A stretch of 7,235 nucleotides of DNA from Bacillota bacterium (GTDB lineage: Bacteria > Bacillota > Clostridia > Acetivibrionales > DTU013). Shown here one piece after another: positions 1 through 6,211 of the stretch. The stretch spans positions 1 through 7,235 of the forward strand of contig JAEYRF010000069.1 of NCBI GenBank assembly GCA_023409615.1, in the 5' to 3' direction. Below the pieces are notes generated by a model. That model did not search any database. It was given only the letters and a program-made list of their open reading frames with translations, and was not told the origin of the DNA. Within the stretch, counting starts at the first letter, position 1; each line of letters opens with the position of its first letter. A program made the position numbers and the translations under genes.

Positions 1-143
1 GCTATTTCATAGGGTGCCGCCCAGGCTGCAAACCATATGGGGGATGCTTGTTGTCAAGGACGTTCCTGACTCTCAAAATTACAGGATGATTCTTTTCTTC
101 TTTTCACTACAGTAAATTGACGCGATCGATAACCACTTTCTAA
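1..143. other. Non-coding left edge, nothing recognised
   Basis: No gene with a credible start and ribosome binding site is visible here. The first ~70 bases look richer in G and C than the AT-rich stretch that follows. On the - strand a frame stays open from 103 down to a TAG at 4-2, but it has an in-frame TGA directly upstream (106-104) and no ATG. Two + strand frames are also open over much of the same interval. It could be the degenerate end of a gene or part of a dispersed repeat; the sequence alone does not decide. Confidence 0.4.
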
Positions 144-172
144 TGGAAATGAACTAAGAAATCATATATAAT
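144..172 (+). promoter_or_regulatory. Candidate sigma-A promoter for the DinB-like/ZIP pair
   Basis: A perfect -10 hexamer TATAAT lies at 167-172. At 144-149, 17 bp upstream, is TGGAAA, which matches 4 of 6 positions of the -35 consensus TTGACA. Transcription would begin near 179, leaving a leader of about 80 nt before the GTG start at 262. The leader contains an 8-bp palindrome GATGCATC (218-225) but no riboswitch that I recognise. A TTGACG at 117-122 was considered as an alternative -35 but has no good -10 at the right distance. Confidence 0.45.
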
Positions 173-250
173 GGAATAAAGTATTCTCGCAAAATATTGT
201 ATATCGGTCTAAGACATGATGCATCGATAGAATGCCTATTAAGGGAGAGC

Positions 251-256
251 AGGAGG
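251..256 (+). promoter_or_regulatory. Ribosome binding site that fixes a GTG start
   Basis: A consensus AGGAGG lies 5 nt before the GTG at 262. It would fall inside the coding sequence if the upstream in-frame ATG at 232 were used, and that ATG has no Shine-Dalgarno sequence of its own. This argues for GTG 262 as the true start of the DinB-like gene. Confidence 0.8.
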
Positions 257-261
257 ATTGT

Positions 262-936
262 GTGGCAGACTCAAATCGCAAATACTGGAATCAGCAGTTC
301 AAAATATTGCAGGACACCTGGCCAAAACCTGTTGATTTTGAAAAATGTATCGAAATTTGTCTGGAAGTCCATGCAATGGTTCATACATATGAAGTATCAA
401 AATCAGGTGTATGGTCTTTTGAAGACGAACTGTGGGGCAAACTAGCCGAAAACACTTTCCGGAAAAGCTATGACGGTAATCAGTCCATTGCCTGGAAGCT
501 GTGGCATTCGGGCAGAATAGAAGATATTACGATGAATATTCTTATAGCGGATGAACAGCAGGTATTCAATACCGGTGATTGGTATAACAGGCTCAAGGTT
601 TCTGCTCGTGATACCGGTAATGCAATGAATCGGGAAGAGATCGATGTATTAAGCAGATCAATTGACATGCAGGCATTAAAGGAGTATCGCCTGGCAGTTG
701 GCCAAAAGACCCGGAGTATAATTAAAAACCTGAAACCGGAGGACCTAAAGCAAAAAATTGCCACATCAAGATTAATAAGAATTATGGATGAAGGTGCTGT
801 TGTTAAGGAGGCTGGAGGAATTATTGACTACTGGTCAAAAAAGACCTGCTCGGGACTTTTACTTATGCCGGCAACCCGGCATATTCTTGTACATTTGAAT
901 GAATCAATGAGATTGGTGGGGAAATTTGATGGATAA
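262..936 (+). CDS. DinB-like four-helix-bundle protein
   Basis: A 224-residue soluble protein that resembles the DinB/YfiT-like superfamily, whose members are four-helix bundles that usually bind a divalent metal through three histidines (some are thiol transferases, many are uncharacterised). Seen here: a helix around residues 75-95 containing WHSGRIED (His82), in the place where DinB proteins carry their first ligand, and a C-terminal TRHILVHLNESMR segment with His207 and His211, matching the HxxxH pattern of the last helix. A further HAMVH occurs at 37-41. No signal peptide or membrane segment is apparent. The GTG start is chosen because AGGAGG precedes it; starting at the ATG at 232 would add 10 residues. 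The end overlaps the ZIP transporter start by 8 bp, so the two are probably co-transcribed and translationally coupled. The family assignment is moderately sure; enzymatic activity and substrate are unknown. Confidence 0.7.
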   Translation: MADSNRKYWNQQFKILQDTWPKPVDFEKCIEICLEVHAMVHTYEVSKSGVWSFEDELWGKLAENTFRKSYDGNQSIAWKLWHSGRIEDITMNILIADEQQVFNTGDWYNRLKVSARDTGNAMNREEIDVLSRSIDMQALKEYRLAVGQKTRSIIKNLKPEDLKQKIATSRLIRIMDEGAVVKEAGGIIDYWSKKTCSGLLLMPATRHILVHLNESMRLVGKFDG

Positions 937-1717
937 CAATATATATGCATTTCTGGGAATTATGATTCCGTTTATCGGAACAGCACTTGGTTCGGGCATG
1001 GTCTTTCTGTTTAAGGACAAGCTCGATCCGAAGGTGGAAAAAGCTTTACTTGGCTTTGCATCAGGAGTTATGATCGCCGCATCAGTGTGGTCGCTCTTGA
1101 TACCAGCCATCGATATGTCCGAGCAACAGGGAAAAATAGCATGGATTCCTGCCGCAGTCGGTTTTCTACTTGGCATGGCATTCTTGCTTGGACTTGACCA
1201 CCTGATTCCTCACTTACATCTCGACAATGATAAGCCTGAGGGAGTCAACTCAAAACTGAAGAAAACTACGATGCTCGTTCTTGCGGTAACACTACACAAT
1301 ATACCTGAGGGAATGGCTATAGGAGTTGTTTTTGCAGGTTTGCTTGCTGGAAACTCCGGAATAACAATTATGGGTGCGTTTATCTTATCCATAGGTATTG
1401 CGGTACAGAACTTTCCTGAGGGAGCAATCATATCAATGCCACTCAAAGGAGAGGGTATCTCAAAAGGGAAAGCGTTTTCATATGGCCTGCTGTCCGCTGT
1501 GGTAGAACCGGTCGGAGCACTTATCACGATATTACTCTCAAGTTTCATTGTTCCTGTGCTTCCTTATTTTCTGGCTTTTGCAGCAGGCGCCATGATTTAT
1601 GTGGTGGTTGAGGAATTAATACCTGAAGCACAGATGGGAGAGCATTCCAACATCGGAACAATAGGAGTTGCTATTGGATTTACATTAATGATGATATTGG
1701 ACGTAGCATTGGGGTAG
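929..1717 (+). CDS. ZIP-family divalent metal transporter (GufA type)
   Basis: A 262-residue polytopic membrane protein of the ZIP family, which moves zinc, iron or related divalent cations into the cytoplasm. Visible hallmarks: hydrophobic helices starting near residues 5, 39, 71, 113, 145, 182, 211 and 240; the metal-site motif LHNIPEG at 122-128 (His123, Asn124, Glu127); the paired motif QNFPEG at 160-165 (Asn161, Glu164); and VVEELIPE at 226-233 (Glu228/Glu229). The loop after helix 3 carries HLIPHLHLDND (91-101), a short His/Asp segment in the position of the variable metal-binding loop. The length is typical for bacterial GufA/ZupT-like members. ATG 929 follows GGTGGGG (915-921) by 7 nt; the TTG at 926 would be an alternative start. 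It overlaps the DinB-like gene by 8 bp. Transport class is near certain; the metal cannot be read from sequence. It converges on pilT with 25 bp between the stops. Confidence 0.93.
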   Translation: MDNNIYAFLGIMIPFIGTALGSGMVFLFKDKLDPKVEKALLGFASGVMIAASVWSLLIPAIDMSEQQGKIAWIPAAVGFLLGMAFLLGLDHLIPHLHLDNDKPEGVNSKLKKTTMLVLAVTLHNIPEGMAIGVVFAGLLAGNSGITIMGAFILSIGIAVQNFPEGAIISMPLKGEGISKGKAFSYGLLSAVVEPVGALITILLSSFIVPVLPYFLAFAAGAMIYVVVEELIPEAQMGEHSNIGTIGVAIGFTLMMILDVALG

Positions 1718-1742
1718 GTCACATGGCAGCTTGAGCAATGGG

Positions 1743-2801
1743 TTAAAGCAAATATTTCATAAGGATGTCCGGATTGACACAATAGGTCAAGGCGTCTTCC
1801 CTTGTGACAAGTCCTTTATTGCATAAATCGGCAATGCTGGCGTCCATGCTTATCATACCCGATGAACGGCCGGTTTGAATTGCTGCATCGATATGCATAT
1901 TCTTAGACTCACGAATCAGATTGCGGATAGCGTGATTAACAATCATGATTTCAAAAGCTGCAACCCGGCCTTTTTCAGGCGAAGGCAGCAATTGCTGCGT
2001 GACTACCGCCTGCAGAACTGTAGATAGCTGTATGCGGACCTGCTCCTGTTGATTCGGAGGGAAAACATCAATGATTCTGTCCATAGTCTTTGCTGCACCT
2101 ACTGTATGCAGTGTAGAGAATACAAGATGGCCTGTTTCAGCTGCTGTCAGAGCAATTGCTATAGTTTCAAGATCACGCATTTCACCTATGAGAATGACGT
2201 CCGGAGCCTGTCTTAGTGATGAGCGCAGTGCTTGTGCGTAATTCTTCGTATCGACACCGATCTCACGCTGGTCGACGATGCTTTTATTATGTCGATGCAG
2301 ATATTCGATTGGATCTTCAAGTGTTAAAATATGACATGAGCGATTTTTATTTATTAAATCAATCAAAACGGATAAAGTTGTGGATTTGCCGCTGCCTGCC
2401 GGCCCAGTCACGAGAATGAGTCCTCTGTTCCTTTTACTAAAATCCAGTATTGTCTGCGGGATCCCAAGTGCGACAGGGTCGGGTTCATTAAATTGCAGGA
2501 CTCTTATTGCGGCAGCCATAGAACCCCTTTGAGTATAGGCATCAACTCTGAACCGGCCTACGCCTGGAAGGGAAATTGAAAAATCCTTTTCCCCGTTTTC
2601 CAGGTAATCCCTGAGAAACGCCTCTCTATTAAAAAGCTCCCGAACATATTTCTCTGTATCCTGCGGATTAAGAACAGTACTGCTGACAGGCTGCAGAACA
2701 CCTTGAATCTTCAGAGTGGGCGGAACGCCAACGGTTATGAAAATATCTGAAGCGTTCAGTTCTATCGATTTTTTCAACAAATTCTCAAGCTCAATTATCA
2801 T
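1743..2801 (-). CDS. pilT: Type IV pilus retraction ATPase PilT
   Basis: A 352-residue cytoplasmic hexameric secretion ATPase that powers pilus disassembly and hence twitching and DNA uptake. An N-terminal PAS-like domain (about 1-105, with NASDIF at 16-21) precedes the RecA-like core: Walker A GPAGSGKST at 133-141, Asp box LEDPIEY at 161-167, Walker B DVILIGEMRD at 201-210 with catalytic Glu207, and His box GHLVFSTLHT at 224-233. The C-terminal AIRNLIRE at 291-298 is the signature that separates PilT from the extension ATPase PilB. There is no tetracysteine zinc site, which also argues against PilB. It is last in the pilus operon, starting 1 nt after the stop of the PilX-like gene, with its ribosome binding site inside that gene's last codons. 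No terminator is visible between its stop and the convergent ZIP gene. Confidence 0.96.
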   Translation of the reverse strand: MIIELENLLKKSIELNASDIFITVGVPPTLKIQGVLQPVSSTVLNPQDTEKYVRELFNREAFLRDYLENGEKDFSISLPGVGRFRVDAYTQRGSMAAAIRVLQFNEPDPVALGIPQTILDFSKRNRGLILVTGPAGSGKSTTLSVLIDLINKNRSCHILTLEDPIEYLHRHNKSIVDQREIGVDTKNYAQALRSSLRQAPDVILIGEMRDLETIAIALTAAETGHLVFSTLHTVGAAKTMDRIIDVFPPNQQEQVRIQLSTVLQAVVTQQLLPSPEKGRVAAFEIMIVNHAIRNLIRESKNMHIDAAIQTGRSSGMISMDASIADLCNKGLVTREDALTYCVNPDILMKYLL

Positions 2802-2802
2802 G

Positions 2803-3609
2803 TTACTCGGCCTCCCCGAATTCTACTTCCCCGAATTCCACTTCTCCGAATTCCACTTCCCCTAATTCTACTTCCCCTAATTCTACTTCCCCGAATTCTA
2901 TCTCTTCAAAATCAAGTTCATCTTCATACTCAAATTGTCTTGGTATCTCCTTCCAGGACACAATATGGTACCTCTCAGTTGCTTTCTCGCTTTCTGAAGA
3001 AGCAGGCTGTAAGGCAATCCCCAACATAAGGCTTCTGCTGTTTTTTGACATGTCTTTATGAACTGTCGTGAAAATCTTCACTGCATCGTTTTCCGGCAAG
3101 CTGGTACTTGTAAAAAACACCTGTGTATCCTCATCATAATCCAGTTCACTTGTTATCTGAAATTCAAAGGTTGTCAATTCATTAAGCTTGATTATTGAAT
3201 AAGCATAATACAATTTTTCGTATAAACTATCGATAAAGTCTGCCTCCTCCCCCGAGGATTGTGCTGCCTGCCAGCCGTTATGCATCGATTGCTGAAGGGC
3301 GGTTGGCAGGTAAGCGCTCTCCGGCCGCTCATAATCCTTTGTCATAATATAATTATTGGTGGATATATCTGCATCCTGCAGGCAGGAACTTATTTCGGCC
3401 AAACGGATCTCAGCTTCACTGTCGAGCGAATAGTAGGCTGTTGACCAGGCGGCATTTTTCCTGGCGAGCTTAAGTTCTGACCATGTAGACATCAAAGCAA
3501 GCAGACCTAACACAACCAGCATCACCATAATAAGAATCACAAGTACAGAGGAACTGCCCCTGTTGCTTATAAATAAAGACTTTAATTTTCTTTTACGGTC
3601 CAAATTCAT
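2803..3609 (-). CDS. PilX/GspK-like pilus assembly protein with acidic repeat tail
   Basis: A 268-residue protein with the N-terminus of a pilin-like subunit: a basic leader (about 1-17), then Gly18 and a ~23-residue hydrophobic helix starting SSSVLVILIM, followed by an amphipathic stretch rich in Lys, Ala and Glu. This resembles PilX/GspK-type minor pilins, in which the usual Glu at +5 may be missing; here +5 is Leu. The middle (about 65-225) is mixed alpha/beta with no motif I recognise. The last 32 residues are six pentapeptides of type VEFGE ending in AE, strongly acidic with alternating hydrophobic residues. ATG 3609 is preferred because GGAG lies 9 nt upstream and only 4 nt separate it from the preceding stop; an in-frame TTG at 3627 would add six residues and overlap the upstream gene. 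Role by context: minor pilin or tip/priming subunit. Whether peptidase cleaves after Gly18 is uncertain. Confidence 0.72.
   Translation of the reverse strand: MNLDRKRKLKSLFISNRGSSSVLVILIMVMLVVLGLLALMSTWSELKLARKNAAWSTAYYSLDSEAEIRLAEISSCLQDADISTNNYIMTKDYERPESAYLPTALQQSMHNGWQAAQSSGEEADFIDSLYEKLYYAYSIIKLNELTTFEFQITSELDYDEDTQVFFTSTSLPENDAVKIFTTVHKDMSKNSRSLMLGIALQPASSESEKATERYHIVSWKEIPRQFEYEDELDFEEIEFGEVELGEVELGEVEFGEVEFGEVEFGEAE
2811..2817 (-). promoter_or_regulatory. pilT ribosome binding site inside repeat array
   Basis: On the - strand GGGGAGG lies 9 nt before the pilT ATG (2801). It is formed by the last copy of the 15-bp repeat plus the next base. Because the upstream gene is translated through this site and stops 1 nt before the pilT start, coupling by terminating ribosomes is likely. 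Confidence 0.65.
2812..2901 (-). repeat. Six tandem 15-bp repeats (minisatellite) in coding sequence
   Basis: Six head-to-tail 15-bp units, boundaries at 2812, 2827, 2842, 2857, 2872 and 2887. On the coding (-) strand the unit reads approximately GTAGAATTCGGGGAA. The copies at 2857-2871 and 2872-2886 are identical; the others differ by one to three bases. Each unit encodes the pentapeptide V/I-E-F/L-G-E, so gain or loss of a unit keeps the frame. Each unit also carries a purine-rich GGGGAA, GGAGAA or GGGGAG stretch resembling a Shine-Dalgarno sequence. Confidence 0.95.
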
Positions 3610-3613
3610 ACTT

Positions 3614-4141
3614 TTACGCTCCGCCAAAAATCAGCTTGCTGAAAAATTTGTCTGCTGTGAGAGAGTAGATCTCAGTCGCTGTGGTCTTCTCCATCACATA
3701 AGGTTTACTTTTATCTATCAGAACGCTGATACTATATAAACCATTGTTTGTATAACTATGTGTATCATTCGAAATCGGTTTTATTTCAGATGTAGCTGTA
3801 AACGCGGTTTTCTCCTGCAACTGATCATCCATTGGGTCAAGTATTTGCCAGACTTTGTCATAATATATTTTTATTGTGATCTTGTCCCCTAATTCTGAAA
3901 CATCAGAAATACTCACAATTTCACTGTTGAAAAAATCCTCAGGACTATCGCCGGATTTGAAGGTCTCAATCATTTTTTTTGCTATATGTACGCTCTGATC
4001 CAGATCATGGGCTTTTTGCAAGCAATTCTGTGCACTGATAAAAAGCTCAACAAGAACCAGGCTTATGACCGCAAGAAATGCTACAGATATAATCATCTCC
4101 ACAAGTGTGAAGCCTTTATTGTTTTTTCTATGGAGGATCAT
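3614..4141 (-). CDS. Type IV prepilin-like protein (minor pilin)
   Basis: A 175-residue prepilin. The class III/type IV signal is textbook: a short basic leader MILHRKNNKG, cleavage expected after Gly10, then FTLVE with Glu15 at +5, and a hydrophobic helix to about residue 33. The remaining ~140 residues form the globular head, with no Cys pair for the disulfide loop seen in many Gram-negative pilins. ATG 4141 is chosen because GGAGGT lies 6 nt upstream and the prepilin leader then has the right length; the frame is open further upstream to 4252 but that would put 37 extra residues before the leader. The start overlaps the stop of the preceding prepilin gene in an ATGA arrangement (4138-4141), which points to coupled translation. 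Major versus minor pilin cannot be told, but the head size and operon place suggest minor. Confidence 0.88.
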   Translation of the reverse strand: MILHRKNNKGFTLVEMIISVAFLAVISLVLVELFISAQNCLQKAHDLDQSVHIAKKMIETFKSGDSPEDFFNSEIVSISDVSELGDKITIKIYYDKVWQILDPMDDQLQEKTAFTATSEIKPISNDTHSYTNNGLYSISVLIDKSKPYVMEKTTATEIYSLTADKFFSKLIFGGA

Positions 4142-4677
4142 GACGTGACCTCCAATCCTGATTTTATAGATATATTCGTATCCAGACTTTGAAGCCCAAC
4201 TTCTGAGGTGTTCCAGACTTTGAATTGCAGCAGTTTTCCATCCGGATCGCATTGCGCTGTAAAGCCTTCGATTTCAGCTATTTCGAAACCCAGATCATCC
4301 AGTACAGGTTCGCCCTTTTCTACAAGCACTTCTCTGAGCTTGCCTCCGCTCAGGTATATCCATGTTTCATATTGCGTTTCTCCTAAGAATTCGCTTACAA
4401 TAAGCGCCTTGCCATCTCCCGCAGGGTTGGAGCCCAGACTGAGAGTACCTTCAGAATCGTTTTGTTTCACCTTTGTGTCCAGGTAAGATATAGCGACTCT
4501 TAACTCGGAATCGAGATCTGTTTTTTCATTTATGCTTTTATATGCGGCACTGCCAGTCATGACCAATGATAGTGTTGCAATGCAGAAAAGTGCAAGCAGT
4601 GCAATCACGAGAACTAATTCAATCAGTGCGTAGCCGCTATTATTTTCTTTGCTTTTTGCATATTGCGCGTAGAGCAA
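4138..4677 (-). CDS. Prepilin-like protein, DUF4860 type
   Basis: A 179-residue prepilin-like protein. Leader MLYAQYAKSKENNSG ends in Gly15; the mature part would begin YALIE with Glu20 at +5, followed by a hydrophobic helix to about residue 39. The segment TDLDSELRVAISYLDTKV (about 54-71) and the beta-rich C-terminal part resemble the clostridial family DUF4860, found in pilus clusters; this family call is from memory of its pattern, not a search. The start codon is TTG at 4677, fixed by AGGAGG 7 nt upstream. It sits between the 109-residue protein (14-nt gap) and the next prepilin (4-bp overlap). Probably a minor pilin of the same fibre. Confidence 0.82.
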   Translation of the reverse strand: MLYAQYAKSKENNSGYALIELVLVIALLALFCIATLSLVMTGSAAYKSINEKTDLDSELRVAISYLDTKVKQNDSEGTLSLGSNPAGDGKALIVSEFLGETQYETWIYLSGGKLREVLVEKGEPVLDDLGFEIAEIEGFTAQCDPDGKLLQFKVWNTSEVGLQSLDTNISIKSGLEVTS

Positions 4678-4684
4678 TTTTGAG

Positions 4685-4690
4685 CCTCCT
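4685..4690 (-). promoter_or_regulatory. Ribosome binding site that fixes a TTG start
   Basis: Consensus AGGAGG on the - strand, 7 nt before TTG 4677. A strong ribosome binding site combined with a weak start codon; it supports the leader MLYAQYAK of the DUF4860-type prepilin. Confidence 0.8.
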
Positions 4691-4691
4691 G

Positions 4692-5021
4692 TTATTTCTC
4701 TATCACTATAATATCCGGCATAATGTTTGAACCGATTACCTGATAATGATAAAAATATGTATCCTCATTGAGTATGATACCGTAGTGATCAGCGAGATAC
4801 TGAAGATCAGGGGGATAACTGCCTTCAATGGCATAGCACTGAACAGCGGCCTTTTTTATTGTGTCTTCCAGTGCTGTTTGACTTTTACCGGCAGTGCTTT
4901 TACTGAATCTGTCAATGCCGAAATAAGCCAGTATGGCTACTGATGTGATTACTGTTATAGCAACAAGTGTGCTTATTATTTTCAGATTCAATCGCTTCTT
5001 CAAATACTCACCGACTTTCAA
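4692..5021 (-). CDS. Small single-span protein, GspG-like extracellular part
   Basis: A 109-residue protein with a basic N-terminus (KKRLNLK) and one hydrophobic helix at about 14-35, then an outside part. The stretch AVQCYAIEGSYPPDLQYLADH (residues 59-79) resembles the alpha-helix plus G-x-YP-x-L-x-x-L pattern of GspG-type pseudopilins, yet there is no Gly-Phe-Thr-Leu-x-Glu prepilin motif, so it is probably a membrane-anchored pilin-like assembly factor and not a cleaved subunit. The start is uncertain: TTG 5021 has no clear Shine-Dalgarno sequence, and the frame is open upstream to the pilC stop at 5061. Translation may depend on coupling to pilC, 39 bp away. Its place right after pilC and before the prepilins ties it to the pilus system. 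Confidence 0.7.
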   Translation of the reverse strand: MKVGEYLKKRLNLKIISTLVAITVITSVAILAYFGIDRFSKSTAGKSQTALEDTIKKAAVQCYAIEGSYPPDLQYLADHYGIILNEDTYFYHYQVIGSNIMPDIIVIEK

Positions 5022-5060
5022 ATGCAGCCATTCATAAGGTGTTCCGGTTCCATTGATTTG

Positions 5061-6188
5061 TTAGCCTATCGAGGACATAATACTAATCAGAGGCAGCATA
5101 ACAGCCAATAGTATTATTCCTACAACAATTGAAAGAATGATAACCAGCATAGGTTCAATTGCTGATGTTACCCGGTTCATATAACGGTCCACTTCATTCT
5201 CATAAATATCAGATATCTTTGCCATTGCCTTTTCCATCTCACCTGTTTTGTAGCCTGTTTGAAGCATTTTTACAAATAGGGCCGGGAATAACCCCATTTT
5301 TCCGAAGGCATCTGATATGTCTGAACCTGAATGTATTTCATTCCGGCAGGTATCAAGCTTTTGTGCAGCATAAGAGTTCTCAATAATGTTATGTGCCATT
5401 CCAAGGGCATCATCAAAGGCGATACCGCTTTTCAACAGAAGTGACATTCCCATACTAAACCTCGCCGAAAGTGTCTTCAAATTGATGTATCTTATAAAAG
5501 GCGCAGTTACTTTAAATTTGTCCCATATTTTTCTCCCGGGAGATGTCCTGCTCAATATGATAATCGCCGATATGATTAATACGATCACAACCATAATGGT
5601 AATTGAATTGTTGCGGACAGCTGTACTGAAGTTTAGAAGGGCTTGTGTTACCGGAGGAATTTCTCCGCCGATGGAAATGAGTATTTCATGGAAAATTGGC
5701 AGTATTCTAAGAATCAGCAGAAGAATTATTCCTCCCATGAGGATGGCTAAAACCACCGGATAAGTAATGGCATTATTAATTCTTCGCTTTAACTTTTCTG
5801 ATTTGTCATAATAGACGGATAAACGCTCCAGTTCACTGTCCAGCGTGCCTGTCGTTTCGGCCATCGCCAGCATGTTTACCATATAGAATGGGAAAACTTT
5901 CAGGTCTTCAAGGGAGGTGTGAAAGTCTTTCCCGGCAAAGACATCCTGGTAAAGCTTCTGTGCATATTTTTTAAATCTTGAATCTGCCATTTCTTCAGCG
6001 AACAGGTGCATCCCTTCCAAAAAAGGGATTCCCGACTTGAATATCAATGAAAGCTGGTAGCAGAATATTGAAAGATCACCTGCGGAAAGCTTTTCGGATC
6101 GTTTCTTAATATCGTTCCGGACACCGGGCCTATCTCCATTAACTGTTGGCAAATCCATCACCTCATTATTTTGTTCCGCCGGAGGCAT
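5061..6188 (-). CDS. pilC: Type IV pilus inner-membrane platform protein PilC (GspF family)
   Basis: A 375-residue polytopic membrane protein that forms the platform on which PilB and PilT act. It has the two repeated GspF domains of the family: the first about 37-160 with LSIFCYQLSLIFKSGIPFLE and the conserved AETTGTLDSELERL (110-123), the second about 238-368 with ARFSMGMSLLLKSGI and GYKTGEMEKAM (312-322). Membrane helices are evident at about 141-168, 195-213 and 343-371. The N-terminal ~35 residues are hydrophilic and shorter than the extra N-terminal domain of ~400-residue proteobacterial PilC proteins. ATG 6188 is preceded by TGAGG with a 7-nt spacer. It is the first gene of the operon, directly behind a strong promoter and an inverted repeat. 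Confidence 0.94.
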   Translation of the reverse strand: MPPAEQNNEVMDLPTVNGDRPGVRNDIKKRSEKLSAGDLSIFCYQLSLIFKSGIPFLEGMHLFAEEMADSRFKKYAQKLYQDVFAGKDFHTSLEDLKVFPFYMVNMLAMAETTGTLDSELERLSVYYDKSEKLKRRINNAITYPVVLAILMGGIILLLILRILPIFHEILISIGGEIPPVTQALLNFSTAVRNNSITIMVVIVLIISAIIILSRTSPGRKIWDKFKVTAPFIRYINLKTLSARFSMGMSLLLKSGIAFDDALGMAHNIIENSYAAQKLDTCRNEIHSGSDISDAFGKMGLFPALFVKMLQTGYKTGEMEKAMAKISDIYENEVDRYMNRVTSAIEPMLVIILSIVVGIILLAVMLPLISIMSSIG

Positions 6189-6193
6189 ATAAC

Positions 6194-6211
6194 AACCTCA
6201 TTCATGAGGTT
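6194..6211. promoter_or_regulatory. Inverted repeat over pilC transcription start (candidate operator)
   Basis: AACCTCAT-TC-ATGAGGTT is a perfect dyad with 8-bp arms and a 2-bp centre; after one mismatch, four more flanking positions on each side also pair (ATAA / TTAT). It begins directly after the -10 box, covers the expected transcription start near 6205, and its promoter-distal arm contains the pilC Shine-Dalgarno sequence GAGG (6199-6196). The position fits a repressor operator. In any read-through transcript from the upstream gene, the same sequence would form a hairpin with a TGAA loop hiding the ribosome binding site. Confidence 0.6.

Noticed and set aside
11..35. T-box- or riboswitch-like motif (GGGTGCCGCCC, GCAAACC)
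   Set aside because: The resemblance to a T-box or c-di-GMP riboswitch core covers only a few bases; the conserved surrounding elements are missing on both strands.
115..146. Promoter using TTGACG at 117-122
   Set aside because: No -10 hexamer of useful quality lies 16-18 bp downstream; TATAAT at 167-172 is far better with a different -35.
197..445. 82-residue + strand frame overlapping the DinB-like gene
   Set aside because: It is out of frame with the DinB-like gene, lacks a ribosome binding site and has no recognisable motif.
1210..1548. 112-residue - strand frame opposite the ZIP gene
   Set aside because: Antisense to conserved ZIP motifs and without its own start signals.
1743..2801. 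Reading the ATPase as PilB or GspE
   Set aside because: The protein is short (352 residues), has no tetracysteine zinc site and carries the PilT signature AIRNLIRE.
3614..4252. Longer form of the second prepilin starting at 4252
   Set aside because: It would place 37 extra residues before the prepilin leader; ATG 4141 has GGAGGT at the right distance and gives a normal 10-residue leader.
5386..5763. 125-residue + strand frame opposite pilC
   Set aside because: It is an antisense shadow of the hydrophobic pilC coding sequence, with no ribosome binding site; pilC is certain in the other direction.
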